A stretch of 64,000 bases of DNA, taken from Deltaproteobacteria bacterium. GTDB taxonomy: Bacteria > Desulfobacterota > DSM-4660 > Desulfatiglandales > HGW-15. A model generated the notes under the pieces. The model was not told the origin of the DNA and ran no database searches. It was given only the letters and a program-made list of their open reading frames with translations. The translations under genes were made by a program, and so were the position numbers. This document shows positions 44,414 to 53,159 of the stretch, one piece after another; position 1 is the stretch's first letter; the number at the start of each line of letters is the position of its first letter. The stretch lies in the NCBI GenBank assembly GCA_020060215.1, contig JAGVAP010000121.1, forward strand, positions 1-64,000, in the 5' to 3' direction.

Positions 44414-44626
44414 ATGACTGAGAGAAGTACAGAACCCCTGGTTTGGGTGAAAGACAATGCAGGCAACCGGTTCATCTGTCCGCTGGATGCCTTGAGGGAT
44501 CCCAACTCGGTCAGCGAAGAAGAGAAAGAGCATTGCGTGGATGATGCGTCCAGACTTCGCGACCCCAAGAGCGTCCCGGGAGAACAGAAGTTCAAGGCAA
44601 CAACCCAATCCAAAAGCCCCAACTAG
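44414..44626 (+). CDS. Hypothetical small protein
   Basis: A 70-residue hydrophilic protein with cysteines in NRFICPLDAL and EEKEHCVDD. I know no family. AAAGGAGGG precedes the ATG at 44414, which supports translation. The stretch 44066-44413 upstream shows no other gene. Confidence 0.6.
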   Translation: MTERSTEPLVWVKDNAGNRFICPLDALRDPNSVSEEEKEHCVDDASRLRDPKSVPGEQKFKATTQSKSPN

Positions 44627-44692
44627 GCCGGAGTCGGACGACACGGACCGCGGCAGGGCGGGTCGGCCCTCGCTTCCGGGTCCTGCGGACAC

Positions 44693-44726
44693 CACACATG
44701 GCCCCGCCTTTCGGCGGGCTGTGTGT
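44693..44726. terminator. Hairpin between two convergent genes
   Basis: CACACA...CCCGCC-TTTC-GGCGGG...TGTGTG forms a strong stem-loop 66 bases after the small plus-strand gene and 50 bases after the minus-strand gene. It fits a bidirectional terminator without T-runs. Confidence 0.5.
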
Positions 44727-44776
44727 GATTCCCGATCCAAGGGTGATTCTTTTCACACCCCCATGCCATTCCCTCT

Positions 44777-45241
44777 TCAGCTCCTCCGCCCTCCGGCAAT
44801 GTAGAAGCCTCTGTCATACTGCCCCGGCAGGAAGGGAAACTGAACCCGGATATCTCCTGTGCGAGTCCGATACTCGGTCGGGGCGGATCCTGTGGGGGCA
44901 TAAAGGATGCTCCCGTCGCTGACCTGGTAAGGTACCAGCTTCTCCAGGTCAAATTGCACGGGCTTTCCACGCCCCACATCGTGAACCCGCGGTGCATAGA
45001 GCTCGGCCTTTCCCTCCGTGAAGAGCAGGGCGCAGTAGTCGCTGTTGCAGTCAGGACTGGAGCTGTAATTCGGAAGCGCCTGGACGACCGGGAATTCCCT
45101 CTGCTGATCGTTAAAAGGGACCTCCCTCAGTCCAATCACCCTGGCAGCGTATGCTTCCGAGATGAGCAGCAGGAACAATCCTGCCGCTGCGAACGGGAAG
45201 ACGGACAAGATCCTGAGCGTCCTTTTGTTCGTGCTCTTCAT
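44777..45241 (-). CDS. Exported hypothetical protein
   Basis: A 154-residue protein with a clear signal peptide (basic MKSTNKRT, a hydrophobic core, then EAYAARV). The mature region has a CNSDYC pair, so a disulfide is possible, and is Tyr/Gly-rich. No family is recognised. It probably acts in the periplasm. Confidence 0.6.
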   Translation of the reverse strand: MKSTNKRTLRILSVFPFAAAGLFLLLISEAYAARVIGLREVPFNDQQREFPVVQALPNYSSSPDCNSDYCALLFTEGKAELYAPRVHDVGRGKPVQFDLEKLVPYQVSDGSILYAPTGSAPTEYRTRTGDIRVQFPFLPGQYDRGFYIAGGRRS

Positions 45242-45361
45242 AAAAATGAACCTCCGCTGAGGAAAGAGAATTTACTGGTGGATTTCAATATAATGTGCCC
45301 AACAGGAAAAGGAAGGGCGGCTCCTCGGGTTTCCAGGCGAGCTTCCGATCCTTGACCGCTG

Positions 45362-46282
45362 TCACAATATGATCAGGATGGTGCCGATCACCAGGACACT
45401 GTTCCCGAAGAGGACCCACCTGCTGAAACTCTCGAATTCGCGGTTGTAGAGAAAGGAAAAAACCAGGACCCAGACCGATACCGTCCGAAGCATCATGCTC
45501 ACGGCAATGGCGGAGCCGTATTGAAGGGACATGTACCGCAGCAGCTGGCCTATGCCTGCAGAAAGGCCGCTGAAGACCCCCACCTTCAATGACTCGCCCC
45601 TTTGATGGAGGATCTCCCTTCTTTTCTCAGCCGTAAAGAGAAAGGAGGGGCTGACTGCCGCGGATGCGGCGAGGTAGGCGATAAGCGTGCCTGAAACGGG
45701 TGTCCCCCCGGCCTGAAGTGCGAACTTGACGACAATGGCGCTGCTCCCCCAGAAGACGGCTGCGCCCGCCCCGTAGAGCACTCCCAGGATCAAGGCCCGG
45801 CGATTCACTTCTTTCCCATAGGAACCGGATTCCATCTGTGCGGCCCCTTGAGAAGTCTCTTCCCTGACCAGGATCAGGAGCGGACCGAGGAGGGTCAGGA
45901 CAATTCCGACAAGCTGGATGGCCGTGATGCGCTCATGGAGCAAGGTCATGGCGAGGATGATCGTCACGATCGGGTTGAGGCTCGTAACGATGTTGGAGCG
46001 GTTCGAGCCGAGCAGCTGGATGGACCGGTAGGCCCAGGTGCGACCGAGGGCAAAGTGGATGATCCCTGACAGGGCCCATAAGAGGTGGGCCTTCCAGTGG
46101 AGCAGGTGAATGCCGGGCAATTCACCGGTTATGCCGGCAATGGGGAGGAAAAAGAAGGGGCCCGTCATGACCGAGACGGTGGCGATGTACGAAGAGCTCG
46201 CCCGGAACATGCCGCGACGGGTAATGATGGAGTTGGCACCGAAGGCCACCGCTGATCCTAGTCCGAGGAGAATCCCAAACAT
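45362..46282 (-). CDS. EamA/DMT family permease
   Basis: A 306-residue membrane protein with about ten predicted helices and an internal duplication, as in EamA drug/metabolite transporters. The first repeat begins LGLGSAVAFGANSIITRRG and the second GVLYGAGAAVFWGSSAIV. ATG at 46282 is chosen over a TTG at 46306 because it starts at the first helix. It is divergent-free, and 62 bases downstream of the sigma-54 activator gene on the same strand. The substrate is unknown. Confidence 0.88.
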   Translation of the reverse strand: MFGILLGLGSAVAFGANSIITRRGMFRASSSYIATVSVMTGPFFFLPIAGITGELPGIHLLHWKAHLLWALSGIIHFALGRTWAYRSIQLLGSNRSNIVTSLNPIVTIILAMTLLHERITAIQLVGIVLTLLGPLLILVREETSQGAAQMESGSYGKEVNRRALILGVLYGAGAAVFWGSSAIVVKFALQAGGTPVSGTLIAYLAASAAVSPSFLFTAEKRREILHQRGESLKVGVFSGLSAGIGQLLRYMSLQYGSAIAVSMMLRTVSVWVLVFSFLYNREFESFSRWVLFGNSVLVIGTILIIL

Positions 46283-46368
46283 CGTGGCATCCTGGCACAC
46301 CTTCAAAACAAGGGGAAGGAAAAAGGAAGAACTTGAAGGCTAATGCAGTGCGACCGAAACCCCTTGGC

Positions 46369-47790
46369 TTATTCCTGAGGAGCCGCAGGCGGCTTCCTCA
46401 GGGGGAGATCCCATTTTTTCATGTGTTTCCACACGGCGGTCCGGCTCAGGCCCAATCGCCGGGCCACCTCCGCCTTGTTCCAGCCGCACGCGTCGAGCAG
46501 CTCCAGGAGGACTTCGGGGGTCGGCGCGCTGCCGGCAGCCGGCTGTCCCCGAACCGCGGCCCGGGTCGGGGTGGGAGAGGTCGTAATCTTTTCCTGTCGG
46601 AGCTCCAGGGGGAGATCCGAGAGCCGGATCTCCCCGCCCGCACACAGGACAAAGCCGTGTTCGATCGCGTTCTCCAGCTCGCGCACATTCCCGGGCCAGG
46701 GATGGTCCATCAGGACCTTCATGGCGTCCTTGTCGACCCCCGTGATCCGCTTGCCGGTCTTGGTATTCTGCCTCTGGATGAAATGGTCGACCAGCAGAGG
46801 GATATCCTCTCGCCGCTGTCGGAGGGGAGGGATGTAGATGGGGAACACCTTCAGCCTGTAGTAGAGGTCCTCCCGGAAATGGCCGGAGACGACGCGGCCG
46901 TAGAGGTCCCGGTTGGTGGCGGTGATGATCCTGATGTCCACCTTCCGCTTCTCCGACTCCCCGACCCTTTCGATCTCCCTCTCCTGCAGCACACGGAGCA
47001 GCTTCACCTGGATCAGCGGACTGAGCTCCGCGATCTCGTCCAGGAAGATCGTCCCCCCGGCAGCCTCCTCGAATCGGCCGAGCCGGTCGCGGATGGCCCC
47101 GGTGAAGGCCCCTCGCACATGCCCGAACAGCTCGCTCTCCAGCAAAGGCTCCGAAAGGGCGGTGCAATTGACCGTCACGAGCGGCATGTGGGCCCGCGTA
47201 CTGTTATAGTGTACGGCCTCGGCCACGAGCTCCTTGCCGGTCCCGCTCTCCCCTTGGATGAGGACCGTGGCGTCGCTGGCCGCAGCGGAGCGGGCCGCGG
47301 AAAAGACCTGCTGAATGGGGCTGCTCTTGCCGATGAGGTTGTGAAACCGGTACGCCTCGCCCAGCCGCCGGGCGGCTTCTTCCGCCATCTCCCTGGCCTT
47401 CTTCAACTCGGTCAGGTCCGTGACCGTCTCCACCACCCCCAGCACTTCACCTTGGGGATCCTTGATGAGCCGGGCGTTCTTGACCACGGCCACATCATGC
47501 CCCGTCTTGTGGCGCAAAAGACACTCCTTGGGGGTCCCTGTGCCTTTTCGAAAGATCCCGCACTCCTGAACCCCTGAAGGGCAATTCCGGCTGATGCAGC
47601 GGCTGAAGTTCAGGATCGAACAGGTGCTTCCCAGGACCTCCTCGGCCCGATAGCCGGTGATCCTCTCCATCGATGGGTTCCACGAGGTGATCCTTCCCCT
47701 GCGATCCAGGGTGAATACCCCCTCCGCCATGGATTGAAGAAGGAGATCGGCAAAGGGTCCGTCCGGAATGGTCCGCGCGCTCGTTCCCAT
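46369..47790 (-). CDS. Sigma-54-dependent activator with a cysteine-rich PAS domain
   Basis: A 473-residue enhancer-binding protein. A single PAS domain (about 12-130) has five cysteines at 57, 65, 70, 77 and 90 in a loop after the PAS helix. The AAA+ domain holds Walker A GESGTGKE (180-187), GAFTGA (227-232) and Walker [12 protein letters not shown] (245-255). A Fis-type helix-turn-helix is at about 426-465. The cysteines suggest metal, Fe-S or redox sensing, inferred only. AAAGGAGG precedes the ATG. It is divergent from the Fe-S/cytochrome pair with repeated GGTAACGTT sites between. Confidence 0.93.
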   Translation of the reverse strand: MGTSARTIPDGPFADLLLQSMAEGVFTLDRRGRITSWNPSMERITGYRAEEVLGSTCSILNFSRCISRNCPSGVQECGIFRKGTGTPKECLLRHKTGHDVAVVKNARLIKDPQGEVLGVVETVTDLTELKKAREMAEEAARRLGEAYRFHNLIGKSSPIQQVFSAARSAAASDATVLIQGESGTGKELVAEAVHYNSTRAHMPLVTVNCTALSEPLLESELFGHVRGAFTGAIRDRLGRFEEAAGGTIFLDEIAELSPLIQVKLLRVLQEREIERVGESEKRKVDIRIITATNRDLYGRVVSGHFREDLYYRLKVFPIYIPPLRQRREDIPLLVDHFIQRQNTKTGKRITGVDKDAMKVLMDHPWPGNVRELENAIEHGFVLCAGGEIRLSDLPLELRQEKITTSPTPTRAAVRGQPAAGSAPTPEVLLELLDACGWNKAEVARRLGLSRTAVWKHMKKWDLPLRKPPAAPQE

Positions 47791-47810
47791 GGAGCCTCCT
47801 TTGCAGAAAT

Positions 47811-47859
47811 CGTTACCGTTAACGTTCAGGGTAACGTTATCACGAGAATAGGTAACGTT
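47811..47859. promoter_or_regulatory. Repeated GGTAACGTT operator sites
   Basis: CGTTACC (47811-47817) and GGTAACG (47830-47836) form an inverted repeat. A second direct GGTAACGTT (47851-47859) lies exactly 21 bases, two helical turns, after the first (47830). The sites are in the gap between the activator and the Fe-S/cytochrome operon. Confidence 0.65.
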
Positions 47860-47970
47860 CCACCCCTATCTTGATCCAGTTTCCCGGTGGCCCCGCAGTA
47901 CCGGAAAAGCCTAATGGATCCATTTTGTTATATCCAGGAACCGACCGGGATCGGGGGAAAACCGGATCGT

Positions 47971-47986
47971 GGCATGAACATTGAAC
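47971..47986 (+). promoter_or_regulatory. Candidate sigma-54 promoter of the Fe-S/cytochrome operon
   Basis: TGGCATGAACATTGAA is close to TGGCACG-N4-TTGCW, but has GA instead of the -12 GC. If real, transcription starts near 47997, which would make ATG at 48028 the only usable start. Confidence 0.4.
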
Positions 47987-48027
47987 CATCCTTCGGCACT
48001 ACAGAGACAAAGAAAGGGCCGGCAGGC

Positions 48028-49011
48028 ATGTCCCGAAACATCTCAAGACGCTTTTTTCTGAAGAGCACGATCGCCGCGGCGGGTGCGCTGGGTGCTTCGG
48101 CACTCCCTTCACCCGTCCTTGCGCAGGACAGGGGGAGGAGGGGTGAACTCGCCACCCTGATCGATATCCGGAAATGCATCGGTTGCGGGGCCTGCGTGGA
48201 GGGCTGCAGGGAGGCGAACCAGGCCAGGTTCCCCCAGCCGAAAAAGCCTTTCCCAAAGATGTATCCGCCCACGGTCAAGGTCGCGGACTGGTCCGAGAAG
48301 AGAGACGTGGCGGACCGGCTGACCCCGTACAACTGGGTCTTCATCCAGGAGGCGAAGGTGGAGGTCAACGGGAAGCAGGAGACATTCACCTTTCCGCGCC
48401 GCTGCATGCATTGCGAAAACCCGCCGTGCGCCAATCTCTGTCCCTGGGGGGCGGGCCGCAAGATCGAGAACGGGATCACGGTCCTCGATCCGGATCTCTG
48501 CCTGGGCGGGGCCAAGTGCCACGACGTATGTCCCTGGCATATCCCTCAGAGACAGACCGGGGTCGGGCCGTACCTCGACCTGATGCCTGCCCTTGCGGGA
48601 AACGGCGTGATGTTCAAGTGCGACCGCTGCTATGGGCGGATCAGGGAGGGGAAGGTCCCGGCCTGCATCGAGGCCTGTCCCGAAGAGGTGCAGCGCATCG
48701 GACCCAGGGAGGAGATCGTAAAGGAGGCCCATGCGATCGCGGCCGAGATCAGCGGCTACATCTATGGTGAAAAGGAGAACGGCGGCACCAATACGATCTA
48801 CGTTTCTCCAGTGCCGTTCGAACGCTTGGACCGGGCCGTTGCGAAAGGACCGGGAAGGCCCCACCTGGGGCCGGCGGAGGACTCCATGGGCCGGGTGGAG
48901 AACCTGGGAAAGGCCATGCTGATCGCGCCCATCGCCGGGATCGCAGCCGCCATCGGGAAGGTCTACCGCTCGACCAGGAGTTCGAAACAACCGGAGGTGA
49001 AAGATCGATGA
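48028..49011 (+). CDS. Tat-exported Fe-S subunit, FdhB/HybA-like
   Basis: A 327-residue ferredoxin-type electron-transfer subunit. A twin-arginine signal SRRFFLK is at residues 6-12. Four [4Fe-4S] regions follow: CIGCGACVEGC at 50-60, CMHCENPPCANLC at 126-138, a third with only three cysteines (158, 164, 168, a Gly replacing one) and CDRCYGRIREGKVPACIEAC at 198-217. A C-terminal membrane helix follows. In relatives it links a periplasmic catalytic subunit to a cytochrome b. Earlier in-frame ATGs (47887, 47974) lie upstream of the predicted promoter. Confidence 0.85.
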   Translation: MSRNISRRFFLKSTIAAAGALGASALPSPVLAQDRGRRGELATLIDIRKCIGCGACVEGCREANQARFPQPKKPFPKMYPPTVKVADWSEKRDVADRLTPYNWVFIQEAKVEVNGKQETFTFPRRCMHCENPPCANLCPWGAGRKIENGITVLDPDLCLGGAKCHDVCPWHIPQRQTGVGPYLDLMPALAGNGVMFKCDRCYGRIREGKVPACIEACPEEVQRIGPREEIVKEAHAIAAEISGYIYGEKENGGTNTIYVSPVPFERLDRAVAKGPGRPHLGPAEDSMGRVENLGKAMLIAPIAGIAAAIGKVYRSTRSSKQPEVKDR

Positions 49012-49487
49012 AAGCGTACTACCGCGAAGCGGGTAGGGGGAGGCATGGGCATTGGTGGGTGTATGCGGTCGTCATGGCGGTCCTGGCCTTCACGGGGTTC
49101 GGACAGATGCCCGTGTTCAAGCGCTACTACATCTCCTCCATTCCCGGCATGGCGTGGTCCGCCGACTTCTACGTGACCCTGTTCATCCACTACCTTGCGG
49201 CGGTGATCCTCCTGGGCCTGATCGCCTACGTGGCTACCGAATACCTGGCCGCCGGCCGAAAGGAGTTCAGGATCACCCCGGCCGGTTACCTGCGTATGGG
49301 ACTTCTGGCAGGGATGGTGGTAACCGGCCTCTTCCGCGTCTTCAAGAACCTGCCGTACGTGGACTTTTCGCCCGGCTTCACGATGGCGATCGATATCTCC
49401 CACCTGGCATTGATGATGGCCTATGGGGCGGCGGCACTGCTCTTCTGGCGCATTCGGGCGCGGTGGGTGGTTGAGAGAACGAACTGA
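49008..49487 (+). CDS. Cytochrome b subunit, FdnI/HydC-like
   Basis: A 159-residue membrane protein with four predicted helices. Likely haem ligands are His15, His61 (FIHYLA) and His132 (DISHLAL), similar to gamma subunits of formate dehydrogenase and membrane hydrogenases. The start overlaps the Fe-S gene stop by four bases (ATGA), so translation is coupled. No molybdopterin or nickel catalytic subunit is next to it, so this is a free electron-transfer module between quinone and an unknown periplasmic partner. Confidence 0.85.
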   Translation: MKAYYREAGRGRHGHWWVYAVVMAVLAFTGFGQMPVFKRYYISSIPGMAWSADFYVTLFIHYLAAVILLGLIAYVATEYLAAGRKEFRITPAGYLRMGLLAGMVVTGLFRVFKNLPYVDFSPGFTMAIDISHLALMMAYGAAALLFWRIRARWVVERTN

Positions 49488-49500
49488 CACGAGGGGATGC

Positions 49501-49570
49501 CGGACCAGGCCGGAAACGATTGGCTTAACCGCTGGACCGGATCCTGGAAAATCGGGACAGTGGAATAATG
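49501..49570. repeat. Dispersed repeat, copy b (GGACCAGG...ACGATTGGC type)
   Basis: CGGACCAGGCCGGAAACGAT then TGGC; the same core as 27287-27360 and 62975-63012, again ending in GTGGAATAATG-like words. Confidence 0.6.
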
Positions 49571-49760
49571 AGTGGTTCACCCCAGGGGTGCACCGATACC
49601 GGCCTTCCCCCTGCCTCCCCGCCCCCGTTAACCCGGGGGTGGGGTCTCTCCTCTGATGGTCGCCTGCCACCGGCGGCATCCCCTCCGCCTTCGATCGGCA
49701 AAGGTTGCCTTGGCTGTTTTGATGTATACCTTTATCCAACAACAAAAAAGGGGGATGCTG

Positions 49761-50258
49761 ATGAAAAAGGTAGAAAGCGGATCGTACGTCCGCGTGGAAT
49801 ACGAGGGGAAGCTCGACAACGGTGAGGTGTTCGACAGCAGCCATGGCAGGCAGCCTCTCGAGGTGGAGATCGGGGCCGGGCGGGTCATCAAGGGCTTTGA
49901 GGACGCGCTGGTGGGCATGTCCATGAACGAGAAGAAGACCTTCACGATCGAACCCAAGGATGCCTACGGGGAAAGGGACGAAGACCTCAAGGCTTCTTTT
50001 CCCAGGAAGGAGGTGCCGCCGGGGATGGATCCACAGGTGGGGCAGACGGTCACTCTGACCTCCCCCCAGGGGCAGCACGTGCCGGGCCGGATTGCCGGGG
50101 TGGACGATGACAACATCACGATCGACCTGAACCATCCGTTGGCCGGCGAGTCACTGACCTTCAAGGTGGAGGTGGTGGAGATCAACGATCAGCCGACTTC
50201 CCGGCCCGAAGAGGGATGCGGTGCGGGCTGCGACTGCTCCGGCGGCGGGTGCGCGTAA
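49761..50258 (+). CDS. SlyD-like FKBP-type peptidyl-prolyl isomerase
   Basis: A 165-residue isomerase with the FKBP start (SGSYVRVEYEGKLDNGEVFDSS), the SlyD-like inserted flap (EPKDAYGERDEDLKASF) and the C-terminal VEVVEI strand. It ends in cysteines CGAGCDCSGGGC, a metal-binding tail as in SlyD that can supply nickel or zinc. AAGGGGG lies six bases before ATG 49761. It is probably cytoplasmic. Its nickel-tail may serve hydrogenase-type enzymes. Confidence 0.92.
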   Translation: MKKVESGSYVRVEYEGKLDNGEVFDSSHGRQPLEVEIGAGRVIKGFEDALVGMSMNEKKTFTIEPKDAYGERDEDLKASFPRKEVPPGMDPQVGQTVTLTSPQGQHVPGRIAGVDDDNITIDLNHPLAGESLTFKVEVVEINDQPTSRPEEGCGAGCDCSGGGCA

Positions 50259-50654
50259 AATAGAGGACGCGTAACCCCCCGCGGCCGGGACCTTGAACCG
50301 CCTTCCGGGCGCCGGTCCCCAGCGACATCGCCGTTTCCTGGTGACCGGCGCCCGTCCCTTCAGGGGTCGATCCGGTGGACCGGCCCCTCTGCGCCCAAAT
50401 CCACCGTCAACTTTCGCCTTGTTCCGTGAAACCTGCCGGTTGGGGGTTTTCCCGATTCACCCGCAGGCGTCGGATGCAAGGCGCCCGACATCCCGAGGAG
50501 CGAGTCGTACAGGCCGGTACGTCGCAGCGACGAGAGACGAGGGCAACGGTGCAGACGATGCTTGATGGTGAATCGGGGTGCGCTCTTGCTGTTTACTCCC
50601 TTTCCGCGCCTGTGTTATAAAGAAAAATTACCTCGATCATGGAAGGAGAGCGGC
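50259..50654. other. Intergenic region, no gene seen
   Basis: The stretch is GC-rich with no convincing frame. A possible promoter TTTACT (50592-50597), an 18-base spacer and TATAAA (50616-50621) precedes the lysine-rich gene. Confidence 0.4.
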
Positions 50655-51053
50655 ATGAGTCTCAGCAGAAAGAGCTACGTCGAAGATCAGAAGAAGAGTG
50701 CCCTGAGCAAACTCGAGGCCCGGAGAGGGTCCCTGAAAGAGAAGGGACTTAGTGACGAGGCCATTGCCAAAGACGTCACCACGCGAAGGCTGAAAGCGGA
50801 CGTCAGAAAGGCTGATTTCAGGCTTGCCAGCATCGCGGCCCAGGAGAAATTGAACGCGTCCGTGGCCAAGGCCACGGCCGAAAAGAAGGCGGCCGGCAAA
50901 ACGCCGAAGAAGGAAGCGAAGGGGAAAGAAAAGGAAAAGGCTCCTGAGAAGAAGGAGAAAAAGGCCAAGAAGGAAAAACCCGCCAAAGAGGCCAAACCGC
51001 AGGGGAAGAAAGAAGAGCCCGAAGAGCCGAAAGAGCAGCCACAAGCGGAATAG
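50655..51053 (+). CDS. Lysine-rich protein with a low-complexity tail
   Basis: A 132-residue basic protein. The first 75 residues appear helical (MSLSRKSYVEDQKKSALSKL), and the rest is Lys/Glu/Ala/Pro repeats, as seen in nucleoid-associated or histone-H1-like proteins. GGAAGGAGAG precedes the ATG at 50655. A DNA- or RNA-binding role is possible, only inferred from charge. Confidence 0.6.
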   Translation: MSLSRKSYVEDQKKSALSKLEARRGSLKEKGLSDEAIAKDVTTRRLKADVRKADFRLASIAAQEKLNASVAKATAEKKAAGKTPKKEAKGKEKEKAPEKKEKKAKKEKPAKEAKPQGKKEEPEEPKEQPQAE

Positions 51054-51125
51054 CGGGTGGGCAGGAACCAACGACCGCCCTGTACCGACATGAAAAGGGC
51101 CGCGGCGCAACCCCGGGTTCGGTTC

Positions 51126-51914
51126 TCAACGATCCGCAGGAGGCGGTGCGCCCGGTTCTTTTCCGCAAACCGGCCTGAGAGAATGGCTCGCTCTCAACCG
51201 CTCCCATAATTGCCTGATGATCAGCGCGCCCGCCTCGTAGCCTTCGATTCGATCCTTCCCGCTCGACTGCCGACACGACTCCAACAGCACTGCGCTTCCC
51301 AGCCAAAGCCGGATCTTTCCACGAAGGGTTCGCCCCAACGGCGGGTCGAGGCTCAGCAGTTCGGTCTCCTTCATCTTGGCGATCACGACCTTGTCTCTCA
51401 ACGGAAGCCCGGATGAGAGCCTGTCGACCGCCTCCTCAACGGTTCGTGGGCAGGATTGCTCGATCACGGACCGGAGGAGCTTCTTCGTATCCTCGTAAAT
51501 GGCCGGATCCTCACTGGCCCGGGGGCCGGCTACGTTCAGGACCTTGATCTCCCTTGCATCGATCCAGTTCACCGTGGCAGCCACCGCTTCAGGGTGTCCA
51601 AGCCGGTTCAAGTCGATATGGAGACAAGGCTTCCTGTGCTTTGCGGAGAGCCCCTTGGTGACGGCCGATCCCCCCGAAAGCTTCCCGTGCGATATGATCA
51701 GCGTGCCGTCCGAATCGATGACATTCATCAGGGTTCTCTGGAGATAGCTGATGGAGGTAATCTCTTTCACGTGGTATCGATCCGGTAGTCTGCCGGCTTC
51801 CGTCTTCCTGCCCCGGGGCACCCATCCGCCATGAGGAATTCCGAGCTCTATGGCTACATCCAGACCCGCCTGATCGGCCCCTGTCTGACCCCCCGATACG
51901 ATTTTCTCGATCAT
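51126..51914 (-). CDS. Putative molybdenum carrier protein
   Basis: A 262-residue protein. Its first 140 residues match the molybdenum carrier (cpSL/Rossmann) pattern: EKIVSGGQTGADQAGLDVAI, GGWVPRGRKTEAG, SHGKLSGGSAVT. The rest is a separate helical region of unknown function (VEEAVDRLSSGLPLRDKVV). It likely binds molybdate or a related oxyanion. ATG 51914 is chosen since the fold starts there; an upstream ATG at 52076 overlaps the ferritin-like gene. Confidence 0.8.
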   Translation of the reverse strand: MIEKIVSGGQTGADQAGLDVAIELGIPHGGWVPRGRKTEAGRLPDRYHVKEITSISYLQRTLMNVIDSDGTLIISHGKLSGGSAVTKGLSAKHRKPCLHIDLNRLGHPEAVAATVNWIDAREIKVLNVAGPRASEDPAIYEDTKKLLRSVIEQSCPRTVEEAVDRLSSGLPLRDKVVIAKMKETELLSLDPPLGRTLRGKIRLWLGSAVLLESCRQSSGKDRIEGYEAGALIIRQLWERLRASHSLRPVCGKEPGAPPPADR

Positions 51915-52072
51915 CTCCGAGCCCCTGCAAACCGATACGACCTTGCCGTAAGTGCTTAGCTTATAAGATTTCCGGGATTGGAGTTCAAGAGATTTGGTTT
52001 CGCCGGGGGGCCGACAGATCCCAAGGGAGGGGGAGATGGCCAGGGACCGGAATGCTGGTTCACGGGCCGACG

Positions 52073-52546
52073 TCATTTCAAGGCGTCGATCTTCCTCTTC
52101 AGCGCCTCCCGGTGATCGAACGTCTCTTTCATGATCCTTGACGAGAGATCCTGGAACTCCAGGTCCCTGGACTTCACGATCTCGAAGTATCGTGATTCCA
52201 GGATGGACTTTTCCATGTCATAGGCAATATGGAACGATTTGGGGACGTTCAATCGTCCTTCCTTCACATCCGAGGTGTTCTGCTTCACATAGGAGAGGAT
52301 GGTCTGGAGGGCGGAAGTGTTGAAGGGTCTCCCGCTCTCGAAGCGCTCCGGCTTGGAGCGGATGAGATCAGAGATCTTGCGGATGCAGTCGGCATGCCGC
52401 TCTTCCATTTCAGCCAGGCCGCGAAAGAAGGCGGAATCCTCCCGAGAGGCACTCGCGCACGCGCCGTAATATGCGGAGAGCGCAAGCTCGTTCTCGGCCA
52501 TCGTTTTCAGAACCGAAAGCAACAGGGGGAGATTGACAGGCGCCAT
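52073..52546 (-). CDS. Ferritin-like (rubrerythrin-type) protein
   Basis: A 157-residue four-helix protein. The metal-binding pattern is clear: ENELALSAYY in helix one, EMEERHAD in helix two, then SYVKQN... and DHREALKRKI near the end. It should bind a diiron site and act in peroxide or iron handling. No rubredoxin domain is present. GGAAAGGAGAG precedes the ATG at 52546. Confidence 0.78.
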   Translation of the reverse strand: MAPVNLPLLLSVLKTMAENELALSAYYGACASASREDSAFFRGLAEMEERHADCIRKISDLIRSKPERFESGRPFNTSALQTILSYVKQNTSDVKEGRLNVPKSFHIAYDMEKSILESRYFEIVKSRDLEFQDLSSRIMKETFDHREALKRKIDALK

Positions 52547-52706
52547 CGGGACTCTCCTTTCCACGGTGGTTCGGGGGGGGGATCAGGACCCGATCCTTTC
52601 GGCCCTGTATACCATGTTTTCCTTCATCCGGTACCCCTTTTTGTGGTAGGTGTGGGGACAGGGATGGATCGCGTGGCCATGTCATTTTGGGCTGGAGGTA
52701 TTCCGC

Positions 52707-53126
52707 GTGCTGAGAGAAGCCGGTCTGTCGGAGACGATCAGGAGGGGAATCCCGAAAGAACGCTGCGTTTACGTGGCGCGGCGGAGAGGGAACGATGAAA
52801 TCGCCCCTTCGGATGCTCTCTACAGGGATTTCGACGCGAGAAAGAAGAGGCTCGAGAAGGAATACGGAAAAGGAAGCGATGAGGCCCACAACCAGGCGTT
52901 CCTGGAATGTGATTATGAACGCCGTTTCAGGGAGGGAATCCAGTCGGACCCGGGCGCCCTGAAGAAGCTCGAAACCATCTCCGAACGATCCAGGCACCAG
53001 GATATCTTCCTGGTCTGCTATGAGGGGGGTGCCAAGGCGTGTCACCGGAGGATCCTCCTCCGGATCGCGGAGGAGCTCTTCGGCGCCGTAGTCATGGTGG
53101 AGGGCGTCGAACCTGGGCGTCGTTAG
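52707..53126 (+). CDS. DUF488 family protein
   Basis: A 139-residue protein of the DUF488 family. The signature is DIFLVCYEGGAKACHRRIL near residues 102-120, where Cys and His likely bind metal or a nucleotide. Its role is unknown. A GTG start at 52707 is preferred because GGAGGT lies seven bases upstream; an earlier GTG at 52650 lacks one. It ends 34 bases before the convergent isomerase gene, with a hairpin between them. Confidence 0.7.
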   Translation: MLREAGLSETIRRGIPKERCVYVARRRGNDEIAPSDALYRDFDARKKRLEKEYGKGSDEAHNQAFLECDYERRFREGIQSDPGALKKLETISERSRHQDIFLVCYEGGAKACHRRILLRIAEELFGAVVMVEGVEPGRR

Positions 53127-53137
53127 CTGCCCCTGAA

Positions 53138-53159
53138 CCCTCCCACCTCTGGTGGAGGG
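53138..53159. terminator. Hairpin between convergent genes
   Basis: CCCTCCCAC and GGTGGAGGG form a stem-loop between the DUF488 gene and the isomerase gene, consistent with a shared terminator. Confidence 0.5.

Noticed and set aside
44414..44626. Another selenoprotein in the small cysteine genes
   Set aside because: I looked for frames that continue in a family-like way after TGA at the small cysteine genes (2166, 10331, 44414, 44777) and the SDR gene; only the three reported genes do so.
49008..49487. Complete formate dehydrogenase or hydrogenase operon
   Set aside because: No molybdopterin or nickel-binding catalytic subunit is present in the window.
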